Source of the DNA: DATKZH01 sp035528065
GTDB lineage: Bacteria > Planctomycetota > Planctomycetia > Pirellulales > Thermoguttaceae
DNA length: 10,963 bases
Assembly (NCBI GenBank): GCA_035528065.1
Contig: DATKZH010000148.1
Location: 1 to 10,963, forward strand
Reading direction: 5' to 3'
A program made the position numbers and the translations under genes. The notes below the pieces were generated by a model. The model was not told where the DNA came from. It saw nothing but the letters and a program-made list of their open reading frames with translations, and did not search any database. Positions 8,401 to 10,963 of the stretch are shown here, piece by piece. How positions within the stretch are numbered: position 1 is the stretch's first letter; the number at the start of each line of letters is the position of its first letter.

Positions 8401-8954
8401 GCAATAAGACGATGCCCGGGCGTTTGCTTGGGCGCCGAGGTGAGGCAGGCGAGACCTCCCTCAGCGAACTGCTCCCCCTGGACCGTCTCCCGGCGGGAGT
8501 CGCCGCTCGGCTGCAAAGCGGCAACACGCTGGCCCGGCTCGTCGCCGAAATGCCGCCCGCCACGGATTTCGGGCAACTCTGGCTGCAAACTCTGGACCGC
8601 ACACAGCCCGCCACCCGTTGTATCGGGCAGGCAGGTCCCCCCTCGATCACGCTGCGCTATCGGCGGGCGGCAGCGAGGGGCTTCTCCAGCCGCTTGGTCG
8701 GCGCGGCGGTGCTAGCCGGCGTGGTTCTGCTGACCATGGTCGGCATCCGCCGGGGAGGCTTCTCTACGCTCTCGCGCCGCTGGCCTTGTCTCGTGGGCGT
8801 CCTCGTCGGGCTGGGCTGGTGGTTGTGGTTGTGGCCCAGTGCGCTCGGTTGGGGGATCGTGTTGGTCAGCGTGCTCGCCTCATTCCGGTGGGGTTGGAAA
8901 CGTCCGCGTCAATCCGGTTCCGCGATCGTGGCCTTGACTCTGCCTCCGGGATAG
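1680..8954 (+). CDS. Giant exported two-module membrane protein of unknown function (2424 aa)
   Basis: A single uninterrupted frame runs from ATG 1680 to TAG 8952-8954. The start is supported by the signal peptide that follows it (hydrophobic residues 6-19, likely cleavage near residue 22) and by the overlap with the upstream stop. Residues about 23-1200 form a beta-rich ectodomain. Helices lie at about 1203-1218, 1224-1239 and 1245-1262, then an Arg-rich loop (RLIRPRR). A fourth helix at 1287-1304 re-exports the chain, residues about 1310-2335 form a second ectodomain, and helices lie at 2339-2356, 2370-2386 and 2388-2402. The last pair is Trp-rich (GWWLWLW), with a basic C-terminal end. Positive charges fit both ectodomains being outside and both the linker and C-terminus inside. 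The halves are diverged copies of one module; compare residues 65-120 with 1349-1405, and 806-860 with 2072-2115. I see no catalytic, metal-binding or lipobox motif. A structural or envelope role is an inference; no named family can be assigned. Confidence 0.93.
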   Translation: MTARSLSALLILFALSSAVSPAGWYADQDEAASDPNGNRSLRYVRVYVPTDRLSLEDCRDENVRYWPVAPDEFERLVSIAEKARPNRETSTAAAIVSAHYTARLEADTLVGGEAWIDVVHSAEGPVMLPLTPCGLAISQAVWDEDGQAAKIGLGAKEGLAVLVERSGRLRFAWSLRGHRDAEDVVGFHWESPPSPTNCLVLDLPKNVAPVAEHGVVAEEGPGGEGTRRWRIEIGGRRRLGLRIVPRNGSQERPPSTRVRQSTEYRFSLKGLDVSSRLELDVHGAPLQHLTLTLDPGLRLVKALYGDRPLRWAFMPPAPGKGGTGVVLEFPEPVQGMKRLVQLQALAPLQLNRRWKLPAIRPEDTFWEQGGGVFLVPAPLQLEQLVPIQGEQSSKIDSFAAPYSRETVELQYFSPDATAEIVLTRPEAPLQVDSGAMIELGGGEVAAQIMADVWVAHGERFQLEADVARLWDIDSVEAVPEEALADWSVEREGATSRLSIQLAKALPQRLPNVSPLRLAIAARRVRSVSGQTLGINDLDPLRFRGATEGRRLVCLRAREPYELKVSGSEMLTRVDPQSLEATALALFPESPRGLLFERDPGADGLNVSLEARKPGYSATIRIEATVSEDSLAESYELGCVPEAGRRVDRVRVHFSQCRTAPLRWEPGSDDEEHWTVRRMSPTGRAASDGASEGETWEIRLRPPRSVGFRIRATRTSPLTDEGLVGLASLPEARDQQGTVVVSSTGSAAVRIENRRLKAIPTDTVPAGRDNTVRAAFRYDPVRDAAPDTEAMLSISRLEAEDAPATAWVWSCQLESQYEVSGIGRHVATYRLDTAGAERLRLTLPLEVDPQDVHAVWVNDGQVTSRSVPDGADRVLEVDLPPGRRFPVVSIGFSTVGQPLGVVDAVVPPLPETDVPVLTRHWTVWLPPGYEAHDPSLRRQPQATASLSWAQRLFGPLGRGPDPAPFDPLSLGDWRRAIRGPIPRRLAEEKAGALVRRLGELTVRDRSGRGTDNLDWGTLLTDESIHALLADRTGGQAELELLIDRPALSRLGLAPHAPVPAPSGEVAAGLGFRLLSRSHLTLLVHPEAIAVTSTTAAASYRAQLAAVENGKLAPLEGRTLWWIGPGPLFDQIGQAAAGEPDGPFVPAYAWQQRPGDPPLPWSFPQPGGHRSVEPYGWTAYQLEVSGRLPGRLSLVRRDALRVFRWAAFLAAIGLAWWKAIHRPATLTAMLGLFGVAAFLLPEMYAQIASGALLGTLFVAGFRLIRPRRDGGNRGAYPGGSSLPPVRSKAAIGAGIFLVVVVTLLATHGSARGGEPGSKPHPAWWPAHGVLIPALPAADGQTPAMQPTGDKYQVPEVLYEELKRLAAAGAEEPQGWLLGGATYRGSLAWQPGPERLVPSEIKVTFDIEVLGTSARVRIPFGEQGPRLLPDGVLLDGRPVQHEVHENALSFSVADRGSHRLELSLTPALEPSGTSTGFHLAIPRLATARLELTVPPDAPALDVGSAVGIVREDRQADSARLTAELGPTDRLSVHWQQGTSRGSAGPVVEVEELLWLEVRRESVDLHARFKFQVGEGQVRRLFLTVDPRLQRKGPFQCDAGPIAEVPVAGKPGQPQTIGLELEQPVSNRQLVLQATFHLKDRTGVGSLSLPQLGTLNARVAKRWLAVSVAPSLEHAQQGSDKLEPIAVPDFLSAWGEGATQPRFAYSLPPGEPSWSMSTGQRKPETTVEQTALWSFAAREARVDFDALLSSAAGYHFQYRLSAPAKLEIERVSVLEGGEERADRWRRAPDGTITVFLKKALSGDQSLSLQGRLRVPARGKLPLPVLGVEDSQLRSSAIQLFRKPEVRVDVSETTGLAKIEAPVVDESRASLGRLVESFDADCAGKVSATLMLTPNRPGVHAEQITSLRSDGGLWEANVEFRVNADQGVVDEFRLRVPPGFNGPYKIDTPSTWKVEEADDRRWLLVRLVSAITDQHRFTVSSPLTLAPGERVSVPHVVLEGGDIEKHLLVLPTQSGLQPVAWETEGLRETALPEDFAAPPVAPEAFVAYQVDEGPFRASLRPFRGEPQVDLADVRVAWEIEGTCHGVALFDLRPGSVSECTLRLPTGCDLVQVTVNGVPRVTVRSAGNRWLIPLGTIALPQRVGVLFQGTIPAPDASGLVRLDAPTLSAPTPDELPPPQTLWTVFGPSAYEPGRPEGLRSVSPLEQDLRRLQNVEALMEAAAGVTSDEPEESDHWYRVWAGRWVALCNKTMPGRLLGRRGEAGETSLSELLPLDRLPAGVAARLQSGNTLARLVAEMPPATDFGQLWLQTLDRTQPATRCIGQAGPPSITLRYRRAAARGFSSRLVGAAVLAGVVLLTMVGIRRGGFSTLSRRWPCLVGVLVGLGWWLWLWPSALGWGIVLVSVLASFRWGWKRPRQSGSAIVALTLPPG
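5535..5606 (+). other. Internal signal-peptide-like segment between the two modules
   Basis: Residues 1286-1309 have a basic start (RSK), a hydrophobic core (IGAGIFLVVVVTLLA, 1289-1303) and a small-residue end (THGSA, 1304-1308) resembling a type I signal peptidase site. It directly follows the Arg-rich end of module 1. It can act as the fourth membrane helix, returning the chain to the outside. It is probably the relic signal peptide of a once separate gene. No in-frame ATG or GTG with a ribosome site precedes it closely, so independent initiation is unlikely. Cleavage here would split the protein into two mature proteins, but that is untested. Confidence 0.6.
8187..8196 (+). repeat. Homopolymer tract of ten C in coding sequence
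   Basis: Ten consecutive C residues encode three prolines (ELPPPQT) near the end of the second ectodomain, upstream of the C-terminal membrane helices. The frame is intact as given. Such tracts are prone to slippage and to base-calling error. A one-base change would truncate the protein before its C-terminal anchor. Shorter G runs occur at 2784-2791 (eight) and 5805-5811 (seven) in the same gene. Confidence 0.9.
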
Positions 8955-8964
8955 TCAACGCCGC

Positions 8965-8994
8965 TCCCGGGAGGGGCGAGGCGTCCCCCCGGGA
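8965..8994 (+). terminator. GC-rich hairpin 10 bases after the giant gene
   Basis: TCCCGGG-A-GGG (8965-8975, one bulged A) pairs with CCCCCCGGGA (8985-8994), giving ten base pairs around a nine-base loop. No T run follows, so on its own it is a weak candidate intrinsic terminator. It may instead protect the mRNA 3' end. Confidence 0.4.
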
Positions 8995-9003
8995 CGGACG
9001 AGC

Positions 9004-9027
9004 CGTCGTGGCACGACGCCTTCTTTT
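9004..9027 (+). terminator. Hairpin plus T-rich tail, probable terminator of the envelope operon
   Basis: CGTCGT (9004-9009) pairs perfectly with ACGACG (9013-9018) around a three-base loop. CC and then TTCTTTT (9021-9027) follow immediately. A compact GC-rich stem followed by a T-rich stretch is the classical Rho-independent form, about 50 bases after the TAG. The stem is short and the T run is interrupted, so confidence is moderate. Confidence 0.5.
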
Positions 9028-9219
9028 CCGGCAGGGTATCCCTCGGCAAAAGCGTCTGCTCGCCCGGTTTTCTCGCCAACTCCTACCGCCGTCGGGCCGA
9101 TAAACAGACTGACGCACCGAACCGGAAACCGATCTGCGGCGTGCTAGCAGTGAATATCTGTCCGCTCGAAAGGGGTCGACTCCACCCGCCCGCCCGATCG
9201 GAAATGGCGATAGTTCGTA

Positions 9220-9253
9220 TTGGCGAATTGGCCGTCTTTTGCTAGGGTACCCT
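9220..9253 (+). promoter_or_regulatory. Candidate sigma70-type promoter with overlapping palindrome
   Basis: TTGGCG (9220-9225) and TAGGGT (9243-9248) are separated by 17 bases and resemble -35 and -10 boxes (4/6 and 3/6 matches). The -10 overlaps a perfect 10-base palindrome, AGGGTACCCT (9244-9253), which could be an operator or chance. The surrounding sequence is more AT-rich than the rest of the window. It would give a leader of roughly 135 bases before the acetyltransferase ATG. Confidence 0.35.
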
Positions 9254-9375
9254 CATCCTCGTGATCGCCCGCTCTGGGCGGACTTACGGAGCGGATCCGA
9301 CGGGGCCGGCGCGAGGGTCTGTCGGGGGAGTGCAGTGCATGGCTCACGGCCTTGCGAGGGCCGCGAGCGGCCTAC

Positions 9376-9382
9376 AAGGAGG
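9376..9382 (+). promoter_or_regulatory. Strong Shine-Dalgarno sequence that fixes the acetyltransferase start
   Basis: AAGGAGG lies nine bases before the ATG at 9392. The same frame stays open upstream to about 9239, but that extension has no comparable ribosome site and encodes nothing GNAT-like. The ATG at 9392 is therefore preferred. Confidence 0.85.
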
Positions 9383-9391
9383 GAGGCCAGC

Positions 9392-9913
9392 ATGAGTTCC
9401 GACCAGAAGCAGCAGTTGCGGGTTCACATCCGCTGGATGATCCGTCGCGACATGCCGGAGGTGCTCGGCATCGAAGCCGAGAGCTTCGAGTTCCCCTGGC
9501 TGGAAGAGGATTTCATCCGCTGCCTACGACAACGCAACTGTATCGGCATGGTTGCCGAGCGCGATGACCGCGTCGTGGGCTTCATGATCTACGAACTGGC
9601 GAAGAACCGCATCCAGGTCCTCAATCTCGCCACGGCCGCCGAGTCCCGTCGCCGAGGCATCGGCACGCAGATGATCGGCAAACTGATTGGCAAGTTGTCG
9701 GCGCAACGCCGCACGCGAGTCACCCTGGAGGTTCGCGAAACCAACTTGCCCGCCCAGCTCTTCTTCCGCGACAACGGATTCCGTGCGGTATCGGTGCTGC
9801 GGGATTACTACGAGGACACGCCCGAAGACGCCTACGTGATGCAGCACCGCTTCCGCCAGGCAGCGGCGGCCCCCTTTCAGCCGGCCAATCGGATCGCGCG
9901 GCTGGCCGGGTAA
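9392..9913 (+). CDS. rimI: Ribosomal-protein-S18-alanine N-acetyltransferase (RimI-like GNAT)
   Basis: A 173-residue GNAT-fold enzyme. RimI family members transfer acetyl from acetyl-CoA to the N-terminal alanine of ribosomal protein S18 in the cytoplasm. The acetyl-CoA pyrophosphate loop is RRRGIGT (residues 86-92). The RimI signature follows: LEVRETN (112-118), with E113 matching the proposed catalytic Glu, then FFRDNGF (124-130), DYY (138-140), where a Tyr matches the proposed general acid, and EDAYVM (145-150). The N-terminal IRRDMPEVLGIEAESF (17-32) is also typical. It is longer than the roughly 150-residue enterobacterial enzyme, with about 15 extra residues at the N-terminus and about 20 at the C-terminus. 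An excellent ribosome site supports the start. It stands apart from the upstream operon and may be cotranscribed with the acyltransferase 170 bases downstream. The substrate could differ, since RimI-like GNATs are sometimes broader in specificity, but the motif match is strong. Confidence 0.88.
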   Translation: MSSDQKQQLRVHIRWMIRRDMPEVLGIEAESFEFPWLEEDFIRCLRQRNCIGMVAERDDRVVGFMIYELAKNRIQVLNLATAAESRRRGIGTQMIGKLIGKLSAQRRTRVTLEVRETNLPAQLFFRDNGFRAVSVLRDYYEDTPEDAYVMQHRFRQAAAAPFQPANRIARLAG

Positions 9914-9950
9914 AGGGTCATTGGGCCCACGTCCTCCCGGGCAAGCGCCG

Positions 9951-9987
9951 CCTCCGGTTTCCGGAGGGGGCTTCCCCTCCGCTTTCT
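9951..9987 (+). terminator. Overlapping alternative hairpins, terminator or attenuator candidate
   Basis: CCTCCGG (9951-9957) pairs with CCGGAGG (9961-9967) around TTT. The same right arm can instead form CGGAGGGG (9962-9969) with CCCCTCCG (9974-9981) around GCTT, an eight-pair stem followed by CTTTCT. The two stems exclude each other. The second could be a weak Rho-independent terminator for the acetyltransferase gene; the pair together resembles an attenuator layout. The pairing is read directly; the function is inferred. Confidence 0.45.
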
Positions 9988-10068
9988 CGAGGGGCGATAC
10001 TACGGAAACGGGCCGCCTCGTTGCGCCTACCGTCGCCTCGGCCCGGTGCGCAGACCTCAAGTCCCGTC

Positions 10069-10074
10069 GAGGGG
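10069..10074 (+). promoter_or_regulatory. Weak Shine-Dalgarno for the acyltransferase
   Basis: GAGGGG lies nine bases before the ATG at 10084. It decides between this ATG and a possible TTG at 10021 in the same frame. The extra 21 residues from 10021 are Pro/Arg-rich and not PlsC-like, whereas the ATG directly precedes a hydrophobic membrane helix. Confidence 0.5.
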
Positions 10075-10083
10075 CAATCGCCG

Positions 10084-10860
10084 ATGTTCTCGTTCGCGGC
10101 AACGAAGCTTCTTGCGATCGGTGTGTTGGCGGCGCTGGGCTTGTCGCTGGTGGGATACGTCGCGGCCCTCTTGCGTCGCTCCCCATTCACCCCCGTGCAG
10201 AGCGCTTTGTACGCGCTAAACGTCCTGATCGCCCGGATCCTCTGGGGCGCCTCGATCGGCAATCGGTTGCCCGTCTTGGCGGAGCAGGGCGCGGTGATGG
10301 TCTGCAATCATCGCAGCTCGATCGATCCCTGCTTCATCGCTTTGGCCACGGATCGCGTCGTGCACTGGATGGTGGCCAAGGAGTACTGGCGGATTCCCGT
10401 CCTGGCATGGTTTTTTCGCACGTGTGAAGCGATTCCGGTCAGCCGGGGCGGGATCGACACCGCCGCCACCAAGTCGGCCATCCGCCTGGCGGCGGGCGGC
10501 GGCCTGGTCGGCATGTTCCCCGAAGGGCGGATCAACACCACCGACCGGGTGCTGCTGCCGGGGCGGCCCGGCGCGGCGTTGGTCGCGCTCGAGGCCCGCG
10601 TGCCGGTCGTCCCCTGCTACGTGCACGGCTCGCCGTACGACGGCACGGTTTGGAGCGCCTTCTTGATGAGGGCCAGGGTCCGCCTCACGTTCGGCCGACC
10701 GATCGACGTCTCCGAGTTCTATGGGCGCCAGCGTGATCGCGAGGTGCTGGAGACGCTCACGAAGCGACTGCTCACGGAAATCGCCCTATTGGCAGGCGAG
10801 GCGGACTACCGGCCGGAGTTGGCCGGACGCTCCTACAAGCCCGGTCCGGACCGGGAGTGA
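10084..10860 (+). CDS. plsC: 1-acyl-sn-glycerol-3-phosphate acyltransferase (PlsC-like)
   Basis: A 258-residue membrane-associated acyltransferase. Members of the PlsC/LPLAT family acylate lysophosphatidic acid to phosphatidic acid, the precursor of membrane phospholipids. Residues about 5-30 form a hydrophobic N-terminal anchor. Motif I is NHRSSID, with the catalytic HX4D pair H76 and D81. Motif II is AIPVSRGG (116-123). Motif III is FPEGR (145-149), with E147 and G148 contacting the phosphate in characterised members. Motif IV is VPVVP (173-177). The length and motif spacing are normal and the frame is intact. It follows the rimI-like gene by 170 bases on the same strand, a gap with alternative hairpins, so cotranscription is possible but not certain. 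The acyl-donor type (acyl-ACP or acyl-CoA) and exact acceptor cannot be told from sequence; some family members act on other lysolipids. Confidence 0.87.
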   Translation: MFSFAATKLLAIGVLAALGLSLVGYVAALLRRSPFTPVQSALYALNVLIARILWGASIGNRLPVLAEQGAVMVCNHRSSIDPCFIALATDRVVHWMVAKEYWRIPVLAWFFRTCEAIPVSRGGIDTAATKSAIRLAAGGGLVGMFPEGRINTTDRVLLPGRPGAALVALEARVPVVPCYVHGSPYDGTVWSAFLMRARVRLTFGRPIDVSEFYGRQRDREVLETLTKRLLTEIALLAGEADYRPELAGRSYKPGPDRE

Positions 10861-10935
10861 AAAACCCAGCCGAATACGGCAGATCGCCGACGACCGACCG
10901 CTTGTCCTCGTCAAGTAAACCCGCCGTCAGGTCAC

Positions 10936-10963
10936 GCCGTATTGACAGGCGCGCCCCCGTCGA
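10936..10963 (+). promoter_or_regulatory. Possible -35 box of a promoter cut by the window edge
   Basis: A perfect TTGACA lies at 10942-10947. The matching -10 would fall at or just past the right edge and cannot be seen. The left part overlaps GCCGTATT (10936-10943), which is an exact inverted copy of AATACGGC at 10873-10880. Bases 10861-10963 otherwise hold no gene. Confidence 0.3.

Larger units (their letters stand above)
5535..8951 (+). repeat. Module 2 of the internal protein-level duplication (residues 1286-2424)
   Basis: This half repeats the order of module 1: hydrophobic export segment, ectodomain, three-helix C-terminal cassette. It is somewhat shorter than module 1. Its second half is also collinear with the upstream gene: EANVEFRVNADQG aligns with EVRQTIAYAIAYEPLG, HLLVLPTQSG aligns with KLYVAAPQG, and the W...C...L.L.LP.G block near 2072-2102 matches the block at 229-261 of the upstream protein (counted from GTG 49). 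This was found by eye; a profile alignment would set exact borders. Confidence 0.65.
8955..9391 (+). other. Intergenic region, no gene seen
   Basis: These 437 bases separate the giant gene from the acetyltransferase gene. The small frames that cross it lack ribosome sites and recognisable sequence. It holds two hairpins near its left end, a plausible promoter with a palindrome at 9220-9253, and a strong ribosome binding site at the right end. The stretch 9030-9215 shows nothing I can name, and I see no tRNA-like fold. Confidence 0.6.

Noticed and set aside
1680..8954. Enzymatic domain (kinase, protease, sulfatase, glycosidase) in the giant protein
   Set aside because: No kinase DFG/HRD, Ser-His-Asp protease, sulfatase CxPxR or similar signature was found in the translated sequence.
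8866..9117. 83-codon minus-strand frame at the end of the giant gene and into the gap
   Set aside because: Arg-rich, with no ribosome site or homology that I recognise, and it overlaps the probable terminator hairpins.
9239..9391. N-terminal extension of the acetyltransferase to a TTG at 9239
   Set aside because: It would span the promoter-like region and ignore the AAGGAGG site at 9376; the added residues show no GNAT similarity.
10021..10083. Upstream TTG start for the acyltransferase
   Set aside because: The 21 extra residues are Pro/Arg-rich and unlike the family; ATG 10084 has a nearby GAGGGG and directly precedes the membrane helix.
1..10963. CRISPR array, insertion sequence, tRNA/rRNA or defence system
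   Set aside because: I saw no regularly spaced DNA repeats, transposase motifs, tRNA cloverleaf, rRNA sequence, or nuclease/helicase motifs on either strand.

Overview
The window is GC-rich bacterial DNA, with all genes on the + strand. I infer a planctomycete (Pirellulales-like) source. The reasons are a very large exported, beta-rich protein with no recognisable enzyme domain, the high GC content, and the style of the RimI and PlsC homologues. There is no rRNA or other marker here to confirm this, so the assignment is tentative.

Region 1 (1-8954) is a tightly coupled pair of large envelope-protein genes. The first (1-1683) is cut by the left window edge. It encodes an extracytoplasmic beta-rich region, three transmembrane helices and a Pro/Ser/Thr-rich tail. 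Its stop overlaps the start of the second gene (ATGA, 1680-1683). The second (1680-8954) encodes a 2424-residue protein. Read by eye, that protein is two copies of one long module: an export signal, a roughly 1000-residue beta-rich ectodomain, then a three-helix membrane cassette. The first gene matches the C-terminal half of the same module, so the window holds three diverged copies, two fused in one chain. The fusion point keeps an internal signal-peptide-like helix (residues 1286-1308). I see no catalytic motif, and the function is unknown. This paralogous, fused, membrane-anchored system is the most notable content of the window.

Region 2 (8955-9391) is a non-coding gap. It holds two hairpins just after the giant gene, the second followed by a T-rich stretch (probable terminator). 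Further on is a candidate promoter whose -10 overlaps a perfect 10-bp palindrome. A strong Shine-Dalgarno sequence follows.

Region 3 (9392-10860) carries two housekeeping-type genes. The first is a RimI-like GNAT N-acetyltransferase (ribosomal protein S18 alanine acetylation). The second is a PlsC-like 1-acyl-glycerol-3-phosphate acyltransferase (phospholipid synthesis). They are 170 bases apart, and between them lie two overlapping, mutually exclusive GC-rich hairpins. The last 103 bases hold no gene; a perfect TTGACA near the right edge may be the -35 of a promoter for a gene outside the window.
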